This document shows positions 35,011 to 42,507 of a stretch of DNA of 64,000 nucleotides, one piece after another; position 1 is the first letter of the stretch, and the number at the start of each line of letters is the position of its first letter. The DNA is from Clostridium estertheticum (lineage in GTDB: Bacteria > Bacillota > Clostridia > Clostridiales > Clostridiaceae). The DNA lies in assembly GCF_011065935.2 (NCBI RefSeq), contig NZ_JAAMNH020000001.1, positions 4,051,001 to 4,115,000 of the forward strand, in the 5' to 3' direction. The notes under the pieces are model-generated. The model was given only the letters and a program-made list of their open reading frames with translations. It had not been told where the DNA came from and searched no databases. Made by a program: the position numbers and the translations under genes.

Positions 35011-35694
35011 TCAATAGGCATCTAAAAATGCCACTGAATTTTTAATGGTCTTCGCCTTATATAACGCTTTATCAGCTGAATCTATAAAAGCACTTATATC
35101 CATTTCATTTCCAATTGAAGTAATTCCTATACTAGCAGTAACTTTAAAAAAGATATTATTATAAGAAAAATCATGGCTATGTATATTTCTTCTAATTCTA
35201 TCTGCAATTTTAAATGCATCGTTGGTATTCACTCCAGGAAGAGTTATAACAAATTCGTCTCCACCCCATCTAGTGGCTATATCAATAGTTCTAATATTAT
35301 ATTTTAAAACATTTGAAAACTGTTTTAAGATTTCATCCCCTGCAATATGACCGTATGTATCATTAATATTTTTAAAGTTATCTAAATCTATCATTAGAAG
35401 AGAAATATGTGACGGCTCTTTTTTCAGTTGTTCCATTAAATCAGATATGCTCGCATAAAAAAAGTCCCTGTTGTTCAATTGAGTTAACGTATCTATATGC
35501 ATAGATTTGAGAAAAGACCGTGTTACTTTTCCAAGCTTAAGTATGAATATAATATCAATACATCCTGATGATAACCATATTAGCAACATTAAATAATTAG
35601 GTAAGTATAATGTAGCTATGTATCCTAATATGTGTAAAAGTAATATGAATACTGATGATATGATGGGAAAAAACTTAATAAGAAGCTTATTCAT
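35011..35694 (-). CDS. Membrane-anchored diguanylate cyclase
   Basis: A 227-aa protein with two N-terminal hydrophobic segments (residues about 5-52: FFPIISSVFILLLHILGYIA; LMLLIWLSSGCIDIIFIL) and a full GGDEF domain: DTLTQLNNRDFF at its start, the active site TRWGGDEFVITLPG, and an inhibitory RxxD (RTID) five residues before it, so product inhibition by c-di-GMP is likely. No sensor domain beyond the membrane part. The ATG at 35694 follows GGGGGTG. It is the only gene between repeat copies E and D and has its own terminator. Confidence 0.9.
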   Translation of the reverse strand: MNKLLIKFFPIISSVFILLLHILGYIATLYLPNYLMLLIWLSSGCIDIIFILKLGKVTRSFLKSMHIDTLTQLNNRDFFYASISDLMEQLKKEPSHISLLMIDLDNFKNINDTYGHIAGDEILKQFSNVLKYNIRTIDIATRWGGDEFVITLPGVNTNDAFKIADRIRRNIHSHDFSYNNIFFKVTASIGITSIGNEMDISAFIDSADKALYKAKTIKNSVAFLDAY

Positions 35695-35772
35695 TAGTAA
35701 CACCCCCGCTAATATATACGTGGGCTACGCTAAATATAGGAGGGTACAAAAGTAAAATCTATTAAAAAGGGG

Positions 35773-35815
35773 ACATCCATAGATTTGTGTAAATCAAATC
35801 TATGGATGTTTTTTT
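35773..35815 (+). terminator. Long terminator hairpin next to copy E
   Basis: A 15-bp stem (ACATCCATAGATTTG with CAAATCTATGGATGT) is followed on the plus strand by seven T. On the minus strand it is followed by CCCCTTTTT. It lies directly after yyaL copy E on the minus strand, so it probably stops that transcript before the GGDEF gene. Confidence 0.7.
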
Positions 35816-35933
35816 ATGTATGATTAGCCTTTTGACTCCATGGGGACCAACTAACAGGATTGTTAGCATGCTGTAACAAATAAGGAGATTTTTCGTTTAT
35901 CAATCCATTGGGTACTCTATTTAAGTTAGTCAT
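35814..35933 (-). pseudogene. yyaL/DUF255 5' fragment, copy E (divergent allele, 39 codons)
   Basis: Reads MTNLNRVPNGLINEKSPYLL then QHANNPVSWSPWSQKANHT-stop. RBS GGAAGGTG is good. It is cut earlier than the other copies, soon after the NPV-W-PW segment, and goes directly into the long hairpin. Its N-terminus (TNLNRVPNG) is different from copies A-C and closer to copy F, which shows that it came from another allele or paralogue of the gene. Confidence 0.8.
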
Positions 35934-36128
35934 TTTATCACCTTCCTTCTATAAACATAATAATCTTTACTATACCCAAGAAATAAGATGATACTACTTT
36001 TTATTATAGTAGTTTATATAGTGTAAGAATACCATGATAGTTATAAACCTTAAAAATACAAAGCATTACGACTTAAACTCATGAAATTGCAGATGAATTT
36101 TACTTGCCATTACATATTTATTAGCAGT
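35934..36128. other. Intergenic stretch
   Basis: Contains the upstream region of copy E and the end of the lipoprotein gene. No other feature is recognisable. Confidence 0.4.
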
Positions 36129-36809
36129 TTAATTAGAACCATATGTTTGAGTTATTAAATGCACAGTAAGAGCTTTTCCTTGTACTGGATAACTTTCTGC
36201 TACTTCTCCATCAAATACTATTTCTGCTGTTTGTCCTACTATAATATCTGAAATGTCTAAAAGTGTACTTAGTTTATTTTCTGTTATTATTGTTCCTTTT
36301 GGTATTGTTACACTTGCTTTGTCGTATATAGTGTCATTCTCTACCTTGCCCTCCACTAGTATAGTAATGCTATCTTTACCATTCACGATTGACGTCACTT
36401 TACCTCGTATGCCTATCTTTACAACTTTTGTAATTCTTAGGCTATTTAAACGTGCATTTACTATTATTTCGTCACCACTTAATTTGTTAGTCTCTTTTAT
36501 ATCTCCATATGAAAAATAAATAGGTGCACCGTCTTCTAAAGCATATACTGCTACGTACAATCCACTACCTACATCTCTTGTTTTTCCTAACTGCTTAATT
36601 ATTTCTTCAAATGTCATACCCTTTTTTATCTCTTTTACAGTTGCTTCTTTAACCTTTCCTATATCATTACTTGCATTTATTAAATTCTCTGTTTCATGTT
36701 TTTGTCTAAGTGCAACTTCATCAGCTCCTCCTTTTATACACCCTGTTAGTCCTATAAATGTGATTGCTATTAATAGTACTGTAATAATTCTGCTCATTTT
36801 ACTTCTCAT
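36129..36809 (-). CDS. Lipoprotein of unknown function, 226 aa
   Basis: A signal peptide MRSKMSRIITVLLIAITFIG ends in a lipobox LTGC, so export and lipidation are likely. The mature part has a helical segment, then KGMTFEEIIKQLGKTRDVGS, which resembles SmpA/OmlA-type (BamE-like) short domains that bind partners, and a C-terminal beta-rich half (KGSASVTIPKG and ITENKLSTLLDISDIIVGQT style), similar to DUF3221-type domains in which a low-polarity OB-like barrel is formed. The start at 36809 follows AAGGGGTG. Function unknown. Confidence 0.7.
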   Translation of the reverse strand: MRSKMSRIITVLLIAITFIGLTGCIKGGADEVALRQKHETENLINASNDIGKVKEATVKEIKKGMTFEEIIKQLGKTRDVGSGLYVAVYALEDGAPIYFSYGDIKETNKLSGDEIIVNARLNSLRITKVVKIGIRGKVTSIVNGKDSITILVEGKVENDTIYDKASVTIPKGTIITENKLSTLLDISDIIVGQTAEIVFDGEVAESYPVQGKALTVHLITQTYGSN

Positions 36810-36821
36810 TAAATGCACCCC

Positions 36822-36989
36822 TTATAAATCTATCTGATTGATACAATTGCAATTTGCACATATATTCAATAACTTACGTGTGTCTACATTTTTGTCTATT
36901 TCTCTGTATAGCCCTTCTTTATTTCCACACTGTGGACATTCATCAATAGATTGTTCTTGCAGATTTTCAGAAGGTAACCAACTGCTCAA
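36822..36989 (-). pseudogene. 3' fragment of a zinc-ribbon gene cut by the repeat
   Basis: On the minus strand the reading ENLQEQSIDECPQCGNKEGL continues YREIDKNVDTRKLLNICANCNCINQIDL and a stop. CPQCG and CANCNC form a zinc ribbon. No RBS or ATG is present: upstream the frame runs straight into the repeat sequence TTCTTCTTTATTTTTG at 36990, so the 5' part of the gene has been replaced by the repeat. Confidence 0.65.
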
Positions 36990-37095
36990 AAATAAAGAAG
37001 AAACATTTACCCATGGGGTTTGATTTTTAGCTGAAACCTTCTATTAATGCAAATAAAACACTTGTGTCGTCCATAAAGAATGTTGTGAACTAATA
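36990..37095 (-). repeat. Gene-end repeat e plus repeat border (after 37101-37493)
   Basis: On the minus strand: TTAGTTCACAACATTCTTTA then TGGACGACACAAGTGTTTTA, then AAAATCAAACCCCATGGGTAAATG and TTCTTTATTTTTG. This order matches repeat a and its border before yyaL copy A, but here the yyaL fragment is missing and a zinc-ribbon gene fragment follows. Confidence 0.7.
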
Positions 37096-37100
37096 TTTAA

Positions 37101-37493
37101 TTATTTTGCTGTGAGTATCTTAATGAGGCCATCAATTGTACCGAACAGGCGATGTACATTTGGCAGCCAATAAAAAGATGATGTATCATCTGTACATTTA
37201 AAGTATTTATCATTTTCATGCCATATAAAAACTTTCTTGTCTAAGGCCAAAGCCATGCCTAATTCTACGTGGGTTCCTCGTCCCTGTGGAGTCAAGACAA
37301 TAACCACGTCAGCTTCCTTCACACCTTGAAACTCTTTTTCTGCGACTTCTTTCAATAATTCTGTGCTAATGCTTTTTACAGAGCCATGTTGTGTCCAATC
37401 ATATGTATGAGTCCATCCTTGTTCTTTTAACCTATCTCTTATATACTGAACCTGTTCATAGTTTTCTAACTTTGAAGCAATATAAAATTTCAT
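37101..37493 (-). CDS. Nucleoside 2-deoxyribosyltransferase-like protein
   Basis: A 130-aa protein: MKFYIASKLENYEQVQYIRD, then GVKEADVVIVLTPQGRGTHVELGMALALDKKVFIW. The YIAS start, the A-D-V-V-I strand and the HVELG-A motif (catalytic Glu of the family) match nucleoside 2-deoxyribosyltransferase or DUF4406-like Rossmannoid proteins. It would act on nucleoside N-glycosidic bonds; in accessory regions related proteins serve as nucleotide-processing effectors. RBS GGAGGTA. It is placed between gene-end repeats k and e, so it looks like a single-gene cassette. Confidence 0.8.
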   Translation of the reverse strand: MKFYIASKLENYEQVQYIRDRLKEQGWTHTYDWTQHGSVKSISTELLKEVAEKEFQGVKEADVVIVLTPQGRGTHVELGMALALDKKVFIWHENDKYFKCTDDTSSFYWLPNVHRLFGTIDGLIKILTAK

Positions 37494-37543
37494 AGATTAA
37501 TATACCTCCAAATATTTATTTCTTGTCTTGTTACAAAGTGCTT

Positions 37544-37598
37544 GTTATTACGCCATTTCCTACAGTTGTGTCTCAAGTTTAGAAAGTTGCGATATAAC
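37544..37598 (-). repeat. Gene-end repeat k, imperfect palindrome (after 37613-38428)
   Basis: On the minus strand GTTATATCGC...GCGTAATAAC form the outer arms (8 of 10 pairs), with an inner TTTCT/AGGAAA pairing and a loop containing GAGACACAACTG. It lies 15 bp after the stop of the epimerase-like gene and 50 bp before the RBS of the next gene. Confidence 0.7.
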
Positions 37599-37612
37599 AT
37601 CACAGAATACTA

Positions 37613-38428
37613 TCAATTAATTAAATAAGTAATTACTGATTTATTTGTTAAACCTAACTGCTCTGGAAATTCATTGTTTCTCTTTGATAAGATTGCAAAG
37701 TATCCTTCTTCCTCAAAATTTTCTTCCATATCTGCATTATTAAAACCCAACCCCATTATTAATTCATTATACAGGTCCTTATAACTTATTATATCATCTG
37801 CTGCCAGATGAAAAATGCCCTTTAAATTATGCTGAATTATGTAAGATACCTTCTTCGCTATCACTACATCTGTAATAGTATTTAAAATTAATTTCGGATA
37901 AATGATAACTTTTTCATTATTGGTCAGTGATTTTAATAACTCTTTCATTCTTGGAGAATCTTTTCCCCAAACTTGTGGGAGTCTCAATATACAAGCATTA
38001 TCATGTAATATTCCAGTAATTCTTTTCTCACAATCTATTTTGAATTTTCCATATTCAGTACAAGAACTTGGCAAATAATCTTCATAATGAGGTTTGGTTA
38101 AATCATTATCAAAAACATTTGTAGTAGAACAAAAATATAATCTACCACTACTTTTCTTTAGATATTCAGCAATTTTTGTATGTAAAATCAACTGTTTATC
38201 ATAATTTCCCCTTAAACATGATATTATAATTTCAGGTTCTATAGTGTTCAATATACTATTTATGTTATCCAGACCTTCAATATTCAATTTAACAATTCTA
38301 TTTTGGTTCAATGGAATTGGGATTTGAAAGTAGGTTGCATAAGTCTCAAATTCCTTACATTTATTTAATTCAGTAATTATTGCCTTTCCTACAAGTCCAC
38401 TTCCACCTAACACTAAAACCTTGTGCAT
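37613..38428 (-). CDS. RmlD-type NAD(P)-dependent sugar epimerase/reductase
   Basis: A 271-aa extended SDR: MHKVLVLGGSGLVGKAIITE (GGSGLVG dinucleotide motif), PEIIISCLRG, YFCSTTNVFDN (Ser/Thr position), SCTEYGKFKIDCEK (catalytic Tyr and Lys, YxxxK). The C-terminal part GIFHLAADDIISYKDLYNEL fits the dTDP-4-dehydrorhamnose reductase group. The substrate is probably a nucleotide sugar, but no other rhamnose genes are nearby. The ATG at 38428 follows GGGGGG. It is flanked by gene-end repeats i and k, again as a single-gene unit. Confidence 0.85.
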   Translation of the reverse strand: MHKVLVLGGSGLVGKAIITELNKCKEFETYATYFQIPIPLNQNRIVKLNIEGLDNINSILNTIEPEIIISCLRGNYDKQLILHTKIAEYLKKSSGRLYFCSTTNVFDNDLTKPHYEDYLPSSCTEYGKFKIDCEKRITGILHDNACILRLPQVWGKDSPRMKELLKSLTNNEKVIIYPKLILNTITDVVIAKKVSYIIQHNLKGIFHLAADDIISYKDLYNELIMGLGFNNADMEENFEEEGYFAILSKRNNEFPEQLGLTNKSVITYLIN

Positions 38429-38448
38429 AAAAATTATACCCCCCGATA

Positions 38449-38530
38449 GTTTATTTCGCCATAATATACAAGGTTGCAATAATTATAAAGGCACAATTAT
38501 TCAACCTTTTTGAAGAATGCGAAGCAACTT
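38449..38530 (-). repeat. Gene-end repeat i, long imperfect palindrome (after 38561-39214)
   Basis: On the minus strand AAGTTGCTTCGCAT, unpaired tcttcaa, AAGGTTGAATAATT, loop, AATTATTGCAACCTT, unpaired gtatatt, ATgGCGAA..AAACT. The outer arm TTCGC pairs with GCGAA, one base (g) is bulged, and the internal loop has about seven bases on each side. Architecture is the same as repeat j. Confidence 0.8.
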
Positions 38531-38560
38531 AAATGAATATTATATCTTTAGTAAAATACC

Positions 38561-39214
38561 TCACATTAATAAATTCTCAGATGGGTTATTATCATCTGTA
38601 GAATAAACAATAAATCTCGGCTCCTCAGATAGACAGTTGAACAAACTTTCAATAGAACAGTCTTGCCTTTTAATACCAAGGCTATCTGCAATGATTTGTT
38701 GAATCTTATAGAAATTAGGCATATCTTCTACTCTTTCTTTTATACACAATTCTATTATTTTTTGTATATCCCCATTATAGTGCTTTAATAATTTTAATAA
38801 ATCCATCCAAAATGGATAAAAAATAATTAAAGATAATAACTCTTTCAAGTTATTTGATAATTTACCTGATTGACCCTCTGAACTCACATAAGCAATAGGA
38901 ACGTTTTCATCTTCTATATCACCAATACCGCCAATAAATCCATAAACACCGCCTCCTTTATCCTTAGCAAATATGTTAAATTGTTCTTTTGAGTAGAATA
39001 AGTAATCTTCTTCATTTTCGCACATTATAAAATCACAGTATTGTTCCAACAAAGAGTAAACAAGTTTTTCCTGCTTGGAGTGAGGTTTTTCTGTAAGTGT
39101 GATTGGAAGTAAATTCTCTTGTTTTACCTCTTTGTTTTGACCTTTTCTTCCACTAATAAAGTATGCAGTTGGCCCGTCTGCCATCTTATCTACTTTATCA
39201 AATCTATTAGCCAT
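38561..39214 (-). CDS. SUKH/SMI1-like protein, possible immunity protein
   Basis: About 217 aa. The middle part FAKDKGGGVYGFIGGIGDIE, then PIAYVSSEGQSGKLSNNLKELLSLI resembles the SUKH (SMI1/KNR4) fold pattern: a D-GG-Y-F segment, a P-VY-SSEG strand and a helix with N-L-E-L. SUKH proteins often give immunity against nuclease toxins. The ATG at 39214 follows AGGAGGAA. The N-terminal 60 residues (LENLLPITLTEKPHSKQEK style) are not part of the domain. No toxin gene is adjacent. Confidence 0.65.
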   Translation of the reverse strand: MANRFDKVDKMADGPTAYFISGRKGQNKEVKQENLLPITLTEKPHSKQEKLVYSLLEQYCDFIMCENEEDYLFYSKEQFNIFAKDKGGGVYGFIGGIGDIEDENVPIAYVSSEGQSGKLSNNLKELLSLIIFYPFWMDLLKLLKHYNGDIQKIIELCIKERVEDMPNFYKIQQIIADSLGIKRQDCSIESLFNCLSEEPRFIVYSTDDNNPSENLLM

Positions 39215-39649
39215 TTTATTAATTCCTCCTGTTATGAAGTCTAAGTTCATCATAGATTACTATCCCGCATTAACCATATATAACCATTATATATTTATCC
39301 CTTATTAAATATCAATATAAAACCGATATATTAAAAACCCACATCTAACTGATATGGGTTTACTACTTGTGTCGTCCGTTAAGAAAAATGCGTAATACTA
39401 TTTTAGTTTATATATTACAAATGATAGTATTCCTAAAAGAAAATTGTTTCTTATCAATATATCTATTAACTATAATTTGAATTATTTATATTGATTTTCT
39501 GTATAATGAATCAGAAATGCAATGGTTGAGTTACATGAATAACAATAATGATTAACTACGATGTTGACATTTTATAATGCAAGTGATAATGTTCAATATA
39601 TACAGTAGTATCATTATAAGCACTTGTGAGATTATGAGGTGATTTAAAC
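39215..39649. other. Divergent intergenic region
   Basis: Separates the minus-strand SUKH-like gene from the plus-strand ABC operon. It contains gene-end repeat f (39330-39400) with no gene in front of it, and the promoter for the GntR operon. Confidence 0.5.
39330..39400 (-). repeat. Orphan gene-end repeat f with terminator
   Basis: On the minus strand AGTATTACGCATTTTTCTTA then ACGGACGACACAAGTAGTAA, then a hairpin AAACCCATATC-agtta-GATGTGGGTTTTT. The core is the same as repeat b. No minus-strand gene ends before it: the GntR operon (plus strand) now occupies this side, so a gene may have been replaced. Confidence 0.7.
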
Positions 39650-40033
39650 TTGCGAATTATTATAACAAACACATCAGGAAAACCTATTTATGAACAGATT
39701 AAAGAACAGATTAAAACAGCTATTCTAAGTGATGAAGTATACGAAGGAGATACGCTTCCATCCATTAGACAACTCGCAAAGGATTTGAAAATTAGTGTAA
39801 TAACTACAACAAGAGCTTACACCGATTTAGAAGAGGAAGGATTTATAGTAACTGTACAAGGTAAAGGAAGTTTCGTTTTACCTAAAAACAATGAACTTGT
39901 GCAGGAACAGCTTCTTCGTAAGATTGAAGATAATTTTTTAGTTGCCGTAAATACTGGTAAGATTGCGAGATTAACACGTAAAGAGTTGCTACAAATACTT
40001 GAATTTATATTGGAGGGAAATAATTATGAATAA
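39650..40033 (+). CDS. GntR-family (YtrA-type) regulator
   Basis: A 127-aa protein with a winged helix (IYEQIKEQIKTAILSDEVYE, TLPSIRQLAKDLKISVITTT, RAYTDLEEEGFI) and a short C-terminal helix, without a ligand domain: the YtrA subfamily that usually controls a following ABC exporter. The TTG at 39650 follows GAGGTG. It overlaps the ATP-binding gene by eight bases, so the three genes form one operon that is probably repressed by this protein. Confidence 0.9.
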   Translation: MRIIITNTSGKPIYEQIKEQIKTAILSDEVYEGDTLPSIRQLAKDLKISVITTTRAYTDLEEEGFIVTVQGKGSFVLPKNNELVQEQLLRKIEDNFLVAVNTGKIARLTRKELLQILEFILEGNNYE

Positions 40034-40898
40034 TGCCATTGTAGTTAATAAACTATGTAAGGATTATGGAGATTTCTCGCTAAATAATATCTCTTTTTCT
40101 TTACCAACTGGTTATATCATGGGATTTGTAGGTCAAAATGGTTCAGGCAAAACCACGACAATTCGTCTAATCTTAAACATGACTGCTCGTAATAATGGTA
40201 ATATTAGAATATTTGAAATGGATAATATTTTAGAGGAACAAAAAATCAAGCAGGGTATAGCCGTTGTTTTGGATGACATCTTTTTTGTGGAAAACTGGAA
40301 AGTTTATGAGGTGGAAAAAGCTGTTAAAGGTTTTTATGACAATTGGGACAGCACATTATTTCATCAATATTTAAATAGTTTCAATTTACCCATCAATAAA
40401 AAGGTAAAAGACTTATCTCGTGGAATGAAAATGAAGTTAATGCTTGCCGTTGCAATGTCTCATAATGCGAAACTGCTAATACTCGATGAACCCACAAGTG
40501 GGCTTGACCCTGTAGCCCGTGATGAACTTCTCGAAATATTAAGTGCGTATATTTCTGATGGACAAAGAAGCGTACTTTTTTCTACTCATATCACATCAGA
40601 TTTGGAAAAAATTGCAGATTATATAACTTTAATAGATAAAGGCAATATTTTCTACACTGGAACGAAGGATGATTTATTGGAAAGTTTTTATGTAATCAAG
40701 GGTGGTTTAGATGAATTGACGAATCAGATACAGGAGAAGATTATCGGAGTTACTACCCATAACACTGGATTTACAGGATTAATGCCCGCTTCTGAAGTCA
40801 AAGACTTATCTAAAAATATCATTGTAGAAATATCTACCATTGATGAAATTTTAGTTTATATAAGCAAGGAGGATAAAAAACATGGGCAACATTATTAA
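40026..40898 (+). CDS. ABC transporter ATP-binding protein
   Basis: A 290-aa ATPase: Walker A GQNGSGKTTTIRLIL, signature LSRGMKMKLMLAVAM, Walker B LLILDEPTSGLDP, H-loop FSTHI. The start at 40026 after GGAGGGA is clear; a longer frame overlaps the regulator. It belongs to the YtrB/EcsA-like group of exporters with a separate ABC-2 permease, encoded next with a 17-bp overlap. Substrate unknown, possibly an antimicrobial peptide or lipid-related compound. Confidence 0.92.
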   Translation: MNNAIVVNKLCKDYGDFSLNNISFSLPTGYIMGFVGQNGSGKTTTIRLILNMTARNNGNIRIFEMDNILEEQKIKQGIAVVLDDIFFVENWKVYEVEKAVKGFYDNWDSTLFHQYLNSFNLPINKKVKDLSRGMKMKLMLAVAMSHNAKLLILDEPTSGLDPVARDELLEILSAYISDGQRSVLFSTHITSDLEKIADYITLIDKGNIFYTGTKDDLLESFYVIKGGLDELTNQIQEKIIGVTTHNTGFTGLMPASEVKDLSKNIIVEISTIDEILVYISKEDKKHGQHY

Positions 40899-41535
40899 TT
40901 CAATAAAATTAGATTACTATATTCTTAAGTCGAACTTTAAGATTATTTTAATCGTTGTCTTTCTTGCAACGTTTATTGGAATTATGACATCCAATCCACC
41001 TGTAATAATGTATGTCATTTCGATTTATTCGGCAAACTTTATGGGTAGCATTTTTTCCATATGTGAAAAAAATAAACTAAATAAGTTGTATGGAGTTTTG
41101 CCTATAGGGAAACAACAAGTTGTAATTGGACGATATTTATTTACTTTGGCGTTTGGTGTGTTAAATGGAGTTATGGCAATAGTCTTGACATTAATTGTAA
41201 TATACTTCCGTAATATCAACATCAGCAATCTTGCCTTTATATCCTATTTATCTAGTTCTTTTCTTCTTTTTTGCGTGTTTATTTCTGTGCAATTTCCCCT
41301 TTATTTTAAATATGAGTATTCCAAAATAACTGCTGTCGCTATTTTACCACCTGTTATTTTATTTATAATTGGCATTACTTTGTTTAAAAAAAATGCAGAA
41401 CTTTTTAGCCCAATAATTAAGTATTTTATTCAAAACCAGAATATGATTTGGCTGATAGGAATATGTGTAGGTCTTATTATCCTTAGTATTTCATGCGTTC
41501 TGTCATGTGTCATTTATAAAAATCGTGAGTTATGA
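40882..41535 (+). CDS. ABC-2 type permease
   Basis: A 217-aa protein with six hydrophobic segments (for example IILIVVFLATFIGIMTSNPP, LFTLAFGVLNGVMAIVLTLI, LLFCVFISVQFPLYFKYEY, IIKYFIQ then MIWLIGICVGLIILSISCVL), in the ABC-2_memb pattern. The gene overlaps the ATPase gene and has a Shine-Dalgarno sequence inside it (AAGGAGG). It forms the membrane part of the exporter regulated by the GntR protein. Confidence 0.88.
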   Translation: MGNIINSIKLDYYILKSNFKIILIVVFLATFIGIMTSNPPVIMYVISIYSANFMGSIFSICEKNKLNKLYGVLPIGKQQVVIGRYLFTLAFGVLNGVMAIVLTLIVIYFRNINISNLAFISYLSSSFLLFCVFISVQFPLYFKYEYSKITAVAILPPVILFIIGITLFKKNAELFSPIIKYFIQNQNMIWLIGICVGLIILSISCVLSCVIYKNREL

Positions 41536-41882
41536 TGGCTTAAATCCCCTCCATTAACATGCATCTATAAATTTTTTTATGATTAATGTATTCAGTCGTG
41601 TTTTTTTAACATAGTCACTTTTAATTAAGGCTATGTTTAAGATAAATGTTGAAAATTGATGTTTTCTGAATGTTTAGGTATAATAGCCCATACGAAGTAT
41701 TGTTTTTTAATACAGAAAAGGATATTGTAAAAACTAAACATCTTTTAGTCCAGTCACACATATCTCATTCTGATACAAAATTAAAGGATTTTAAAATCAC
41801 AGAAGCAATTTATATATAACTATGTTAAATATTTGAATATTCCCATTAGTAAGGTAATGTGAATCAAAAGGAGGAGAATTCA
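41536..41882. other. Intergenic stretch
   Basis: No gene or clear terminator behind the ABC operon. It ends in the RBS (AAAGGAGGAG) of the chimeric gene remnant. Confidence 0.4.
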
Positions 41883-42070
41883 ATGATAATTGTTACAACT
41901 GAAAATATTACAGGGTATAAGGTAACAGAAATCATGGTTCAAATATCCCAAATGGGTTTAAAAGGACTGAAGAAGTAACCATAGACCCGAACACTAATAA
42001 AAAACTTAGAGTTTACTATAACCCTACTACTGGTGAAAGATTTTATCATGAGGAGGATAATGGCAGATAA
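41883..42070 (+). pseudogene. Chimeric remnant: YbjQ-like start joined to another gene's end
   Basis: From the ATG at 41883 (RBS AAGGAGGAG) the frame reads MIIVTTENITGYKVTEIMV, the start of YbjQ/UPF0145 heavy-metal-binding-domain proteins (normally about 105 aa), and stops at 41981. In another frame, from about 41930 on, NHGSNIPNGFKRTEEVTIDP continues NTNKKLRVYYNPTTGERFYHEEDNGR and a stop at 42070: the C-terminus of a different, unidentified small protein. Two gene fragments are thus joined out of frame. Confidence 0.75.
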
Positions 42071-42342
42071 ATTTTTTCGTATTTGTGAATTAAGGGAATC
42101 TATTCTTGGCTTCCTTTAAAAATTTATCATATTATCAACACTGTTATTGAACATAGCTTTAATTAAAGTTACATTTAAAAAAGCATAAAAAATAACACTA
42201 ACAATAATATCAGTGCTTATATAAAAATGAAAACTCAATTCCAACTCTGTTTAAGCCATTGAATATCAACGATTTATGTTTATTCACAAATTGCGGTGTT
42301 TAGGTTACATGACACCAATGACATGTGCATTGAGTGAACCAA
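42071..42342 (-). repeat. Repeat tail F
   Basis: On the minus strand: TGTCATTGGTGTCATGTAAC then CTAAACACCGCAATTTGTGA, TCGTTG..CAATGG with GCTTAAAC, hairpin 42196-42215, TTATTTTTTATGC, AAATGTAACTTTAATTAAAGC. It lacks the promoter-like end of tails B-D. A 23-base extra segment lies between GGGTATAG of the coding part and ATGTCATTGG, so the coding part and the CHWCH stub come from different copies. Confidence 0.75.
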
Positions 42343-42507
42343 TTAACTATACCCAATAGATAAAAAGACAGGCTTATGTTCAGCTTGTGCCTTTCTAAAT
42401 GCTTCATCAGACCATGCGAACCAGTTTACAGGATTATGTGCATGTTGAAGAAGATATGCAGATTTCTCATTTATTAATCTATTGGGTACATTTGTTAAAT
42501 TGTTCAT
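42343..42507 (-). pseudogene. yyaL/DUF255 5' fragment, copy F (divergent allele)
   Basis: MNNLTNVPNRLINEKSAYLL then QHAHNPVNWFAWSDEAFRKA and KPVFLSIGYS-stop. RBS GGAGGTGATT. The frame stops at the GYS position, immediately before CHWCH. Its N-terminus differs strongly from copies A-C and resembles copy E, so at least two alleles of the same gene have contributed fragments to the array. Confidence 0.85.
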
